In this document: positions 27,468-36,595 of the stretch, piece after piece | Layout: every line of letters begins with the position of its first letter | Position numbering within the stretch: position 1 is the stretch's first letter | NCBI RefSeq assembly: GCF_013404595.1 | Contig: NZ_JABVAX010000002.1 | Location: 124,001 to 188,000 of the forward strand | DNA length: 64,000 nt | Direction of reading: 5' to 3' | Origin: Jannaschia marina | Lineage (GTDB): Bacteria; Pseudomonadota; Alphaproteobacteria; Rhodobacterales; Rhodobacteraceae | Translations under genes and position numbers: made by a program | Notes under the pieces: model-generated | Seen by the model: only the letters and a program-made list of their open reading frames with translations | What the model was told of the DNA's origin: nothing | Database searches by the model: none

Positions 27468-28454
27468 ATGGCAGCAAAACGCCTGAGTGTTGTCGTCACG
27501 CGACGCCTGCCGGCCCCGGTCGCCGAGCGTATGGCGGAACTCTTCGATGTGCACCACGCGGGGGAGGAGACCTCGCCCGATCGCGCGCGGCTCATGGAGT
27601 TGCTGCCCGAAGCCGACATCCTCGTGCCCACGATCACCGACGTCATCGACGCGCCCCTGCTGGCCGCGGCGGGCGACCGTCTGAAGCTCGTGGCGAACTA
27701 CGGGGCCGGGGTCGACCATATCGACGTGAACACCGCGCGGGCGCGCGGCATCCTCGTGTCGAACACCCCCGGCGTCCTGACCGAGGATACGGCGGACATG
27801 GGACTTGCCCTGATGCTCGCGGTGCTGCGGCGGATGACCGAGGGCATGGCGCAGATGCAGGAAGGCGTCTGGGAGGGCTGGGCCCCCGAGGCGCTCCTGG
27901 GCACGCGGCTCCGCGGCAAGACGCTGGGCATCCTCGGCATGGGCCGCATCGGGCAGGCGATGGCCCGGCGCGCCCGGGCCTTCGGGATGGAGATCCACTA
28001 TCACAACCGCCGTCGCCTGCACCCGGGCCTCGAAGAGCCGCTGGAGGCGACCTTCCACGAACGGCTCGACGCGCTCTGCACGCGGGCCGACGTGATCTCG
28101 GTCAACTGTCCGCACACGCCCTCGACGTTCCATCTGTTGAACGCGCGTCGACTGCGGTTCCTGAAACCCTCCGCCGTCGTGGTGAACACCTCGCGGGGCG
28201 AGGTCATCGACGAGAACGCGCTGACGCGGATGCTGCGCGCGGGCGAACTCGCCGGGGCGGGCCTCGACGTCTACGAGCGGGGGCAGGGGGTGAATCCGCG
28301 CCTGCGGGAGCTGCCGAATGTCGTGCTGCTGCCGCACATGGGTTCGGCCACGCGGGAGGCCCGGCTCGAGATGGGTGAGAAGGTTCTCATCAACATGCAG
28401 ACCTTCGCCGACGGCCACCGACCGCCCGATCAGGTCGTGCCCGCGATGCTCTAG
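27468..28454 (+). CDS. D-2-hydroxyacid dehydrogenase (glyoxylate/hydroxypyruvate reductase type)
   Basis: 328 aa NAD(P)H-dependent reductase. N-terminal catalytic half-domain (ANYGAGVDHIDVNTARARGI), then the Rossmann domain with GILGMGRIGQAMARRARAFGM. The catalytic Arg is in NTSRGEVIDE, and the catalytic His in LLPHMGSAT. The Tyr/His-rich HYHNRRRLHPGLEE after the second strand suggests NADPH preference, as in glyoxylate reductases. Ribosome binding site AGGGAG favours the ATG at 27468 over one at 27459, which is too close. It is followed without gap by the frameshifted saccharopine dehydrogenase-like gene. Confidence 0.9.
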   Translation: MAAKRLSVVVTRRLPAPVAERMAELFDVHHAGEETSPDRARLMELLPEADILVPTITDVIDAPLLAAAGDRLKLVANYGAGVDHIDVNTARARGILVSNTPGVLTEDTADMGLALMLAVLRRMTEGMAQMQEGVWEGWAPEALLGTRLRGKTLGILGMGRIGQAMARRARAFGMEIHYHNRRRLHPGLEEPLEATFHERLDALCTRADVISVNCPHTPSTFHLLNARRLRFLKPSAVVVNTSRGEVIDENALTRMLRAGELAGAGLDVYERGQGVNPRLRELPNVVLLPHMGSATREARLEMGEKVLINMQTFADGHRPPDQVVPAML

Positions 28455-30124
28455 ATGACCGACGACGGATCGGGCGAGGGGCCGGTCCCTCGCGACCCAC
28501 GTGGGACCTCCGCGACCGGGATGCGCGTTCTCGTCATCGGCGGGACGGGCGTGTTCGGGTCCCGGCTGGTCGCGGGATTGCGGCAAAGTGCAGGTCTCGA
28601 CGTTCTGGTCGCGGGGCGGGGTGCGGGCAACGACGTGGTGCTCGACCGGAACGCTCCCGATCTCGCCCGCCGGATCGCCGCAGAGAAGCCGGACATCGTC
28701 ATCGACGCGGCCGGCCCGTTTCAGGACTACGGCGCAGCACCCTATGCCGTGGCCGAGGCCGCCATCGCGGCCCGGGCGCATTACCTCGACTTGTCGGACG
28801 ACGCGGACTTCACGGTGGGGATTGCGGCGCTCGACCCGGCGGCGCGGGCGGCGGGGGTCGCGGCGATCTCCGGGGTCTCGACCGTTCCGGCCATCTCCTC
28901 CGCGGCGGTGGTGGTGCTCTCTGAGGGTCTGGACGACATTCACCTGATCGACAGCTTCATCGTTCCGGGCAACCGCGCGCCGCGGGGCCTCTCGGTGATG
29001 CGCGCGATCCTCGCGCAGGCCGGGCAGCCGATGACCGAGTGGCGAGCGGGCCGCCCGCGCCGGACGCGCGGCTGGGGCGATCTGCGGCGCGTGCACCTCC
29101 CGGGCCTCGGACGACGCTGGGTGAGCGCGATCGGCGCGCCGGACCTCGCGCTCTTCCCGGCGGCCTACCGTGCGCGAAGCGTCCGCTTCGGCGCGGGGCT
29201 GGAGCTCACGCTCCTGCACCTCGGCCTCTGGGCGATGTCGCTTCCGGTGCGCTGGGGCCTTCTGCGGTCCCTTGCGTACCTTGCCCGTCCGATGCGCCGT
29301 CTCGCCGCGCTCTTCGAGCCCTTCGGGTCCGACCGGGGCGGGATGCGGGTGCGCGTGGTCGGCAAGGGCCGGATGGACCGGAGCGGCGGGACTGGACGGT
29401 GGTGGCCGCGGCCGGCGACGGGCCGCATATCCCCGCCCTGCCGGGCCGCGTGATGGTCGCCAAACTCCGCGCAGGGGAGGTGCCGGCCGGCGCGCGCCCC
29501 TGCCTGGCGGCCTTCACCCTGCCGGAGCTCGCGGCGATGTCGGACGGCCTCGAGCTGACGTTCGCGCGCACCGACACACCGCTCACGCCGGTGTTCCGAA
29601 CCGCCCTCGGCACGGATTTCGATGACTTGCCGAAGGGCCTGCGCGATCTGCATGGCGTGCTGGCCGACCGGCGCTGGTCGGGCATCGGCCGCGTCGAGCG
29701 GGGAGAGGGCCTTGCCGCGCGTGCGATCTGCTTCGCCGTGGGTTTCCCGCCGGCGGCGGAGGATGTGCCCGTCACCGTGACGATGGAGCGGCGCGGAGAC
29801 GCGGAGATCTGGGTCCGCGACTTCGGCGGCCGGCGCTTCCGCTCGCACCTGCGGTCCGCGGGCGCGCCGGGCAAGGGGGAAGTGACCGAACGGTTCGGAC
29901 CGCTCACCTTCCGGATCGGCCTGAAGGTGGTGGACGGCCGGCTGACCTATCCCGTCCTCGCCGGACGCCTCGGTCCCGTTCCGCTCCCGCGCTGGCTGCT
30001 GCCGCGGAGCGAGACCGTGGAGGCGGCCGACGGCGCGGGCGTGAAGTTCGACGTGGACGTGTCCCTACCGCGGGTCGGGCGGCTCGTGCGCTATCGCGGG
30101 CGGCTCGTGCCGTCAGAGGCGTGA
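28455..30124 (+). pseudogene. Saccharopine dehydrogenase-like / DUF4166 gene split by a -1 frameshift
   Basis: Two overlapping frames make up one protein. Frame one (28455 to about 29372) encodes the Rossmann part: MRVLVIGGTGVFGSRLVAGL, DAAGPFQDYG, ISGVSTVPAISSA. Frame two continues (about 29373-30124) with ERRDWTVVAAAGDGPHIPAL and a C-terminal DUF4166-type domain ending YRGRLVPSEA. Restoring one G in the CCGG at 29369-29372 joins VVGKGR to DGPERRDWTVV seamlessly, so a single-base loss is the simplest explanation. Either a recent pseudogene or a sequencing error; both halves keep normal codon use. The start may be 28455 (directly after the previous stop) or ATG 28521. Confidence 0.8.
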
Positions 30125-30250
30125 CCGACAGGAACAGATGACACGCGAAGCCGGTCCCGGCGACGACACGATCGATCCGCGCCACCCCGGATCGACTTCG
30201 GCCGTGCCCTTGAAGACGCCGAAGCGGCAGCGCTCCGCGGATTGACGGGT

Positions 30251-30283
30251 CCCCCACCTGCGGGCTTGCCGGGCTGGTGGGGG
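30251..30283 (+). other. Hairpin in the 5' region of the RTX gene
   Basis: CCCCCACC / GGTGGGGG, a perfect 8-bp GC stem with a 17-base inner region, lies 47 bp before the RTX start in a 205-bp intergenic stretch. No T-run follows. It could be a terminator of the upstream gene without U-tract or an mRNA leader structure. Confidence 0.45.
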
Positions 30284-30329
30284 CATTCCAAGATCCTGTC
30301 GAACACTTCCGGAACAAAGGGCATTCTCC

Positions 30330-32000
30330 ATGGCGGCTACTTTCCTGACCACCGATCAGACCACATCCGTTGCAGTCGATGACTCCGATACGGTGACGCT
30401 TCTGCCGGGTGTCTTCCTGACGACACAGGGCGCGGCGTTCACCAGCGCGTCGACCGATCTCGACGACGCACGTGTCAATGTTCTGGGGACCGTTGCCACT
30501 GGGGCCGACGGGATCGACTTCGACACCTCCGTGGGGTCGGTCACGTCCACGCGGGTCAACATCGGAGGGCAGGGCGCGATCTTCGCGCAGGGGTTCGGAA
30601 TCGTCTTCGGGGAGGGAAGCGAAAACCGTATCCAGAACCTCGGCACGATATCGGCGACCTCGAGCGCGGTCTTCCTGCGGGACCAGACCGGTGCGCAGAT
30701 CGAGAACCACGGCGTCATACAATCGGAATTCGGATCGGCGATCGAAACTCTCGCGGGCTCGGGACCGACGACGATCTTCAATGCCGGAACGCTTTCCGGT
30801 CTCGGTGCGGAGCCGAGCGGCGGAGGCGATGTCGCCGCGGCGGTGAACGGCGAGGATCTGCTGCTGCAGAACACCGGCCTGATCGTCGGACGCGGCGGTG
30901 TGGCCCTGAATTTTCTTGGCACGGTCGGCCAGCTCACGAACTCGGGCGTCGTACAGGGCGCGGTCGTCTCGGCGTCCGGGACGCAGCTGAAGATCCTGAA
31001 CAGCGGCGAGATTTCCGGCCCGGTCACCTTCGGTGACATGGCGGATACCTACGACGGACGGGGCGGCGGTCATGTGGTCGGTACCGTCTCGGGCGGGACC
31101 GGCGCGGATACGCTCATCGGTGGCACGCTGGAGGACCGGTTCGACGGCGACGAGGGCGACGACCGTCTCCTGGGGCTCGACGGGGCGGATACGCTCGACG
31201 GGGGGCTCGGCGAGGACGAGATCCTGGGCGGGGGCGGCGACGACCTCATCGACGGGGGCGCGAACGACGACGAGATCCTCGGGGGCTCGGGCGACGACCT
31301 CATCGACGGCGGCTCGGGGGCCGACATGATCCGCGGCGAGAGCGGCGACGACACGATCGAGGGCGGCTCGGCGAGCGACACGATCGACGGCGGCTCGGGC
31401 GAGGAGAACATCAACGCGGGCTCGAGCGGCGATCTGGTCTTCGGGCGCGGCGGGGCCGACTTCATCCGCGGCGACAGCGGCTCGGACACGATAGAGGGCG
31501 GCGCGGGGGCGGATACGATCTCGGGCGGGACGGCCTTCGACGTGATCGACGGCGGCTCGGGCGACGATCGCATCTTCGGTGGTGCCAATGAGGACACGCT
31601 GCGCGGCAGCACCGGCGACGACAGCCTCTTCGGCGGTTCGGGCGACGACAGCCTGCGGGGCGGCTCGGGCGAGGATACGCTCTCGGGCGACGCCGGGCAG
31701 GATACGCTCTCGGGCGGAGCGGGAGCGGACGTCTTCGTCTTCGACGCCGTCTCCGACAGCGCGCAGGGCGGTACGACGCGCGACCTGATCCTCGACTTCG
31801 AGGCGGGCACGGACCGGATCGACCTCTCCGCGCTCGGCGATCTGACCTTCGTCGCGGAGTACACCGGGGCCGCGGGCGAGGTGCGCTACAACGGGAACAT
31901 CGGCCGGCTCTACGTCGATATCGACGGCGACCGGGCCTCGGACTTCGCCGTCGATCTCGCCGGCGACCCGGCCCTGACGGAGGACGACCTCATCCTCTGA
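30330..32000 (+). CDS. Secreted RTX calcium-binding protein
   Basis: 556 aa, acidic, no Sec signal peptide, as expected for type I secretion through a C-terminal signal. Residues 1 to about 240 contain spaced NxGxI-type turns (QNLGTISA, ENHGVIQS, FNAGTLSG, QNTGLIVG, TNSGVVQG, LNSGEISG), suggesting a right-handed beta-helix. From about 245 to 470 there are RTX nonapeptides of the GGxGxDxL kind, many in the variant DGGSGDD/GGSGDDS. The C-terminal ~85 residues (DVFVFDAVSDSAQGGTTRDLILDFEAGTDRIDLSALG) are the serralysin-type C-terminal domain. Neighbour genes for a sulfotransferase and a GT14 enzyme suggest it may be a decorated surface protein. No T1SS genes nearby. Confidence 0.9.
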   Translation: MAATFLTTDQTTSVAVDDSDTVTLLPGVFLTTQGAAFTSASTDLDDARVNVLGTVATGADGIDFDTSVGSVTSTRVNIGGQGAIFAQGFGIVFGEGSENRIQNLGTISATSSAVFLRDQTGAQIENHGVIQSEFGSAIETLAGSGPTTIFNAGTLSGLGAEPSGGGDVAAAVNGEDLLLQNTGLIVGRGGVALNFLGTVGQLTNSGVVQGAVVSASGTQLKILNSGEISGPVTFGDMADTYDGRGGGHVVGTVSGGTGADTLIGGTLEDRFDGDEGDDRLLGLDGADTLDGGLGEDEILGGGGDDLIDGGANDDEILGGSGDDLIDGGSGADMIRGESGDDTIEGGSASDTIDGGSGEENINAGSSGDLVFGRGGADFIRGDSGSDTIEGGAGADTISGGTAFDVIDGGSGDDRIFGGANEDTLRGSTGDDSLFGGSGDDSLRGGSGEDTLSGDAGQDTLSGGAGADVFVFDAVSDSAQGGTTRDLILDFEAGTDRIDLSALGDLTFVAEYTGAAGEVRYNGNIGRLYVDIDGDRASDFAVDLAGDPALTEDDLIL

Positions 32001-32005
32001 CCCGA

Positions 32006-32025
32006 AGGGCCCCGGTTGGGGCCCT
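32006..32025. terminator. Bidirectional hairpin between the RTX and sulfotransferase genes
   Basis: AGGGCCCC-GGTT-GGGGCCCT, a perfect 8-bp stem, lies 5 bp after the RTX stop and 6 bp from the end of the convergent sulfotransferase gene. No T-run, but the position fits a shared transcription stop. Confidence 0.6.
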
Positions 32026-32031
32026 CCGTCC

Positions 32032-32850
32032 TCAGTCGCTCAGTTTCGCGTGGATCTCGTCGAGATCGACCTCGCCGAGGGGCATCTTGTTCCCCGGGTT
32101 CTCGAAGTCGTAGCGGAAGAGCTTGAAGTCGCGGTGGTAGATTTCCCAGACGAGGTGCATCGACAGATCGTCGAAGTAGTCCTCGACCGGATGCGCGCGC
32201 TTCGGTCCGTGGCCCTCGCTCTCGTTGAAGCGCGGCACCTCCGAAAGGTCGACGCTCACCGGCGTCTCGATGTTGTCCAGCACCACCTGCATCCCGTCGT
32301 TGAACCGTTCGGTGAAGACCACGTGGTCGTAGCGCCCGCCGTTCGAGATGAATGTCCCGACATGGCCGGCCATGGCCGACCAGTGGATATCGGGATCCAT
32401 CGGCCGGCGGAAGCGGATGGTGTCGCGCGCGAAAAGCAGGAAACGCCGGAACGAGGCGATCTGGTCGAAGTCGAACCCGTCCTCGGGCGAGCCGACCTCG
32501 ACGCCGTACTGGGCGCAGAGTTTCGGGACCATGTTACCCCGGTAGCGTTTGCCGTTTCGCTGGATGCCAGCGATCTTGTCGAAGAAGGACGACAGGATCC
32601 GCGTATAGGGATTGCGCACGCAGGTGAACGCGTAGGACTTATGCGCCTTGGCGTTCGCCTCGATCAGCGGCTGGCTGTCGGGCTGGGCCCATTTGTGCAG
32701 GCCGCTCGTGCTGTCGTGGATGTCGCCGTCGAAGAAACGGCCGTGGTCGGAGTAGAACATGATCTGCCCGATCGAGGAGCAGGCGCACTTCGGCACCACC
32801 CGGTACACCGCGCTCTCGCTCTCCGTCATCCATGTGCCGGGAAATCCCAT
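32032..32850 (-). CDS. Sulfotransferase family 2-type protein
   Basis: 272 aa. PAPS-binding signatures: 5'-phosphosulfate loop VPKCACSSI (residues 19-27, PK-x3-S-S form) and 3'-phosphate motif CVRNPYTRILSSFFDK (77-92, with Arg79 and Ser87/88). This arrangement is that of carbohydrate sulfotransferases (the HNK-1/chondroitin type, Sulfotransfer_2). It would transfer sulfate to a sugar hydroxyl. No signal peptide, so it is cytoplasmic or membrane-peripheral. It is divergent from the GT14 gene across 115 bp and convergent with the RTX gene. Start set at 32850 because MGFPGTWM precedes the motif by the usual distance; the frame is open upstream. Confidence 0.85.
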   Translation of the reverse strand: MGFPGTWMTESESAVYRVVPKCACSSIGQIMFYSDHGRFFDGDIHDSTSGLHKWAQPDSQPLIEANAKAHKSYAFTCVRNPYTRILSSFFDKIAGIQRNGKRYRGNMVPKLCAQYGVEVGSPEDGFDFDQIASFRRFLLFARDTIRFRRPMDPDIHWSAMAGHVGTFISNGGRYDHVVFTERFNDGMQVVLDNIETPVSVDLSEVPRFNESEGHGPKRAHPVEDYFDDLSMHLVWEIYHRDFKLFRYDFENPGNKMPLGEVDLDEIHAKLSD

Positions 32851-32965
32851 GTCGTACCCTCGTCTCGAACTTCGCGGCATCAAAGCCGCAATCCCCGGTT
32901 TCTTCAACGCCCCGGGGCCGCTATTGCAAGGAAACTGTGGCTGAAATCGGGTGGTCCGACGGGAT

Positions 32966-34543
32966 ATGGCGAAGATCGCATTCATCCTTCTGTGTCACAA
33001 GGACCCGGACGCCATCATCGAGCAGGCCGACGGGCTGACGGCCACGGGCGACTACGTGTCGATCCACTTCGACGCCTCCGCGCCGGCTGCCGCGTTCTCC
33101 CACATCGAGGCCGGGCTGCGGGACAATCCGAATGTCGTTCTCGTCCGGCGGCGCGTGAAATGCGGCTGGGGCGAATGGTCGCTCGTGCGGGCGACGCTCA
33201 ACGCGGTCGAGGCGGCGGTCGACGCCTTTCCGCGGGCAACCCATTTCTACATGGTCTCGGGCGACTGTCGTCCGATCAAATCGGCAGAACACGCCCATAG
33301 CTTCCTCGATGCGCGCGACGTCGACTATATCGAGAGTTTCGATTTCTTCACCTCCGACTGGATCAAGACGGGGATGAAGGAGGATCGGCTGATCTATCGC
33401 CACTTCGTCAACGAACGCAGCAACAAGCGGCTCTTCTACAACCTCCTCGAGGTGCAGCGCCGGCTGGGGCTGGAGCGGTCGATCCCGCGGGATATCGACG
33501 TCATGATCGGGTCGCAATGGTGGTGCCTGCGCCGGGCGACCGTGGGGAAGATCCTCGACTTCCTGCGCAGCCGCCGCGACGTGATCCGCTTTTTCTCGAC
33601 GACCTGGATCCCCGACGAGACGTTCTTCCAGACCCTCGTGCGCCACCTCGTTCCGCGTGGCGAGATCGACACCCGCACGCTCACCTTCCTGATGTTCACC
33701 GACTACGGGATGCCGGCGACTTTCTACGACGACCACTACGACCTTCTGCTCAGCCAGGATTTCCTCTTCGCCCGGAAGATCTCGCCCGAGGCCTCGGCGC
33801 TAAAGGAACGGCTCGACGCGCTCTGGAACTCCGGGCGCACGGATTTTCCGATCGCCGGCGACGGTAAGCGGCTCTTCACCTTCCTCACCCAGAGAGGCCG
33901 CACGGGCCGCCGCTTCGCCACGCGGTTCTGGGAGCGGGAGGCGACGCTCGGGCGCGATCGCGAGCTCGTCGTCCTGATCTGCAAGAAGTACCACGTGGCC
34001 AAGCGGCTTGCGCAGGCGCTGCGCGATCATCAGGTCATTCCCGCGATCGACTACCTCTTCGACGAGGAGGCGACCGAGATGCCCGATCTCGGCGGGATCG
34101 AGTCGACCCTCGCGAAACGTCACCGCCACCGCCGCGCGCTCCTGCGGATGCTGTTTCGCCAGATGGGGACGGACCGGCTCGCCATCTGTCTCGATCCGGC
34201 GAATTTCGATCTGCTGCAGGATCTGCACGGCGACCGGGCCACGATCCGCACGCTCCTCATAGATTGCAGCTTCGACGACGCCTACCTCGAGGGGCACGCC
34301 ACGCGGAACGGACTCATCGGCGACAAGACCCCCCGCACGACCATCGAACGGCTCCTTCCCACCGTGGCGCAGGACTTCCGCTCGGAGACGCTCGCCATCC
34401 GCGAGGCGGACCTGCCCGGCATCCACCGCATTTCGGAGGGCGCGGAGACGGCCGCGAATGCAGCCGTGCTCGAGGCGACCTTCGACATCGACATGCAGAC
34501 GGCGCAGTCGCTGGCCGAGACGCGCTACCTCTTCGAGGATTGA
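32966..34543 (+). CDS. GT14 family glycosyltransferase with C-terminal extension (DUF5928-like)
   Basis: 525 aa. Residues 1 to about 260 match the Branch/GT14 fold (core-2 beta-1,6-GlcNAc transferases and peptide O-xylosyltransferases): IAFILLCHKDP (4-14), CGWGEWSLVRATLNAV (66-81), MVSGDCRPIKS (96-106), GSQWWCLRRATV (182-193) and PDETFFQTLV (216-225). The remaining ~260 residues include a nucleotide-kinase-like stretch (LVVLICKKYHVAKRLAQAL) and fit the domain I recall as DUF5928 in Rhodobacteraceae. A sugar transferase for a surface glycan or a Ser-linked glycan is inferred; donor and acceptor unknown. The partner is the divergent sulfotransferase. Confidence 0.85.
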   Translation: MAKIAFILLCHKDPDAIIEQADGLTATGDYVSIHFDASAPAAAFSHIEAGLRDNPNVVLVRRRVKCGWGEWSLVRATLNAVEAAVDAFPRATHFYMVSGDCRPIKSAEHAHSFLDARDVDYIESFDFFTSDWIKTGMKEDRLIYRHFVNERSNKRLFYNLLEVQRRLGLERSIPRDIDVMIGSQWWCLRRATVGKILDFLRSRRDVIRFFSTTWIPDETFFQTLVRHLVPRGEIDTRTLTFLMFTDYGMPATFYDDHYDLLLSQDFLFARKISPEASALKERLDALWNSGRTDFPIAGDGKRLFTFLTQRGRTGRRFATRFWEREATLGRDRELVVLICKKYHVAKRLAQALRDHQVIPAIDYLFDEEATEMPDLGGIESTLAKRHRHRRALLRMLFRQMGTDRLAICLDPANFDLLQDLHGDRATIRTLLIDCSFDDAYLEGHATRNGLIGDKTPRTTIERLLPTVAQDFRSETLAIREADLPGIHRISEGAETAANAAVLEATFDIDMQTAQSLAETRYLFED

Positions 34544-34576
34544 CGCCCGGGTCGGTATACGTGCCCTGTGGTGCGC

Positions 34577-35791
34577 TCAGGCCGCGCGATGCGCCGAAGC
34601 CGACCAGTCGTACTCCGGCAGATCGAAGCGGTTCTCGTCATCGCCCGACCCGCCGTCGAAGAGCGCGGCGAAAGCCTGAACCGGTGCGGAGGCCGCGACA
34701 CCCGCCCCGAGATTGATGAGACGCACCTTGAACCTCGACTGCGCGTAGGCGAGCGCAGGCACACCCGGCGGCAGCTTCTGAGCCTCGGTCGCGAAGGGTT
34801 TGAAACGCTCTTCGTATGCGGCGAAGGCCGCGCGCGGATCGTCATGACGGGTCAGCTCGCCCGCGAGCACATAGGCTCCGATCACAGCGAGGGTCGTTCC
34901 CATTCCGGTATAGGGCGTCGGGCAATGCGCGGCATCGCCCGCAAGGCCGCAGCGGCCGTTCGACCAGCGGTCTGCCTTGATCTGATGCAGCGGACCCAGA
35001 AAGATGTCGTCCACATCCGCAAGCGCTTCCCGGAGGCGGTCGGCTTCCCATCCCGCGCCGTCCAGCCGCGTCCGCAGCCTTTCTTTCTTGTCGGCGAGCG
35101 TCATATGCGGCGGATCGCTTTCATCGGAGAGGAAGTTCACCGACGCCCGCATCATGCCCTGGTTGTCGGGGCGCAGGAAGGCCACGATCCCGTTCGGGCT
35201 GGTATACCAGCGCCACCAGCCGTTATCGCGTTCGAGGCGGGGGACGGTGAAATAGGACGACCAGCATCCAAGGTAGTCCTCATGGCCGCCCTCGCCGATG
35301 ATGCGCGCGCGGGTATCGGAGTTCATGCCGTCCGCGGCGATCACCACGTCGAAGCGGCCGGTCGAGCCGTCGTCGAAGGTGACGTCGACCGCCTCGCCGT
35401 CGTCGTCGAGGCCGGTGATCGTCGTGCCGAACCGATATGTCACGGTGTCCGGCGTCGCGCCGACCAGGATATCGACGAGCTCACCGCGCAAGATCTCGAT
35501 CTCGCGGGTCAACGAACCTTCGGCCTCGACGGGAAACTCCGCCGTCGCTTCGTTCCGGGTATCGACGAACTGCAATCCCCTTTCCCCGGTGTGTCGCGCG
35601 GCGATCTCGCCGGTGAGGCCCATCCGTTCGACCACGTCGCGGGCCGCGTCGGTCAGGTCGATGTTCTGGCCGCCCAGGCGCAGGCTTTCGGCGCGCTCGA
35701 CGACCGTGACGTGCCATCCTCCCTTGGCGAGCCAGTAGGCGAGCGTGGGGCCGGACACCCCCGCGCCGGAGATCAATGCCGTTCGTGCCAT
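34577..35791 (-). CDS. FAD-dependent monooxygenase (aromatic hydroxylase fold)
   Basis: 404 aa class A flavoprotein monooxygenase. FAD motifs: GAGVSGPTLAYWLAKGGWHVTVVER (residues 8-32, GxGxxG with terminal acidic residue) and CGLAGDAAHCPTPYTGMGTTLAV in the C-terminal third (GD motif); DVVIAADGMNS is the DG motif. Such enzymes hydroxylate aromatics or inactivate drugs such as tetracyclines and rifamycins; the sequence does not settle which. The ATG at 35791 gives the standard N terminus. A long inverted repeat lies 68 bp upstream and may be linked to its control. Convergent with the GT14 gene. Confidence 0.88.
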   Translation of the reverse strand: MARTALISGAGVSGPTLAYWLAKGGWHVTVVERAESLRLGGQNIDLTDAARDVVERMGLTGEIAARHTGERGLQFVDTRNEATAEFPVEAEGSLTREIEILRGELVDILVGATPDTVTYRFGTTITGLDDDGEAVDVTFDDGSTGRFDVVIAADGMNSDTRARIIGEGGHEDYLGCWSSYFTVPRLERDNGWWRWYTSPNGIVAFLRPDNQGMMRASVNFLSDESDPPHMTLADKKERLRTRLDGAGWEADRLREALADVDDIFLGPLHQIKADRWSNGRCGLAGDAAHCPTPYTGMGTTLAVIGAYVLAGELTRHDDPRAAFAAYEERFKPFATEAQKLPPGVPALAYAQSRFKVRLINLGAGVAASAPVQAFAALFDGGSGDDENRFDLPEYDWSASAHRAA

Positions 35792-35858
35792 CTCGATGTC
35801 CTTTCCCGGTCTGTCCCGAAAGGATCGCGTGAGGTCACCGTCGGGATGCATGTTCCTT

Positions 35859-35911
35859 GGGGTCGTTGGCTCAGGGGGTGTGCAGGCGTCCCCCGCAGAG
35901 CCAACGACCCC
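35859..35911. repeat. Large inverted repeat between the FAD monooxygenase and hinT
   Basis: GGGGTCGTTGGCTC (35859-35872) and its exact reverse complement GAGCCAACGACCCC (35898-35911) enclose 25 bp, which contain a second 5-bp stem GGGGG/CCCCC. It lies between two divergent genes where no terminator is needed, and has no flanking T-run. It may be an operator for a dimeric regulator or a leader structure. Confidence 0.75.
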
Positions 35912-36024
35912 GGTCGACAACGGTTCCGATGGGCAAGGGCTCGCGGATGGATCGCCTCCGCCCGGTCCATTGCCCCGGGCCTGCCGGCATGGTCAGATCG
36001 CCGCAAACATCCCCGGAGAGCCCC

Positions 36025-36396
36025 ATGCCCGACTACGACGACCAGAATATCTTCGCCCGGATCCTGCGCGGCGAGATCCCGAACGACACGGTGACTGAGA
36101 GCGAGCATACGCTCGCGTTCAACGACATCACGCCGCAGGCCCCGGTGCATGTTCTGGTGATCCCGAAGGGGGCCTACGTCGACTACGCCGACTTCCACGC
36201 GAATGCCTCCGACGCCGAGATCGCCGATCTGCACCGGACCGCCGCGCGGATCTGCGCCGAGCGGGGGGTGACGGCCTCGGGCTTCCGCACGATCTCGAAC
36301 GCTGGCGAACATGCGGTGCAGGAGGTGCCGCATTTCCACCTTCACCTGCTCGGCGGGCGGCCGCTCGGGCGGATGCTGGCGCGCGCGGCGGAGTGA
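36025..36396 (+). CDS. hinT: Histidine triad nucleotide-binding protein (HinT-like)
   Basis: 123 aa. The canonical HIT motif HFHLHLLGG lies near the C terminus, preceded by ISNAGEHAVQEVP. The N terminus DDQNIFARILRGEIP is typical of HinT. Hint proteins hydrolyse nucleoside phosphoramidates and aminoacyl-adenylates; they are near universal. The normal triad here contrasts with the Asn-substituted HIT protein at 5112. The start at 36025 is preceded by CCGGAGAG. Confidence 0.93.
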   Translation: MPDYDDQNIFARILRGEIPNDTVTESEHTLAFNDITPQAPVHVLVIPKGAYVDYADFHANASDAEIADLHRTAARICAERGVTASGFRTISNAGEHAVQEVPHFHLHLLGGRPLGRMLARAAE

Positions 36397-36560
36397 TGCG
36401 CCTGCCGCGACCGCATCACGCACCGTCTCGACGCCGCCACACTCGCCATGTTCGATCGCGCGGCAAAGGGTCTTTTCCCGGTCCGACCTGCCGCAAGAGA
36501 ACGTTCCCGGCTTTGACGGGCCATCCTGACCGGCGACACGCGACCGTGAGAGGTATTGTC

Positions 36561-36589
36561 TTGCCCAACACCGGCCAAGTCCAGATAGT
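36561..36589 (+). promoter_or_regulatory. Possible promoter of the DUF3750 gene
   Basis: TTGCCC and GATAGT are separated by 17 bp. The -10 ends only six bases before the ATG, so transcription would begin at or near the start codon (leaderless). No Shine-Dalgarno sequence is visible there. Confidence 0.35.
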
Positions 36590-36595
36590 CGCTGG

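Noticed and set aside
31100-31740. Tandem DNA repeats or a CRISPR-like array in the RTX gene
   Set aside because: The periodicity is the RTX nonapeptide coding pattern; units are not identical at DNA level and have no constant spacer.
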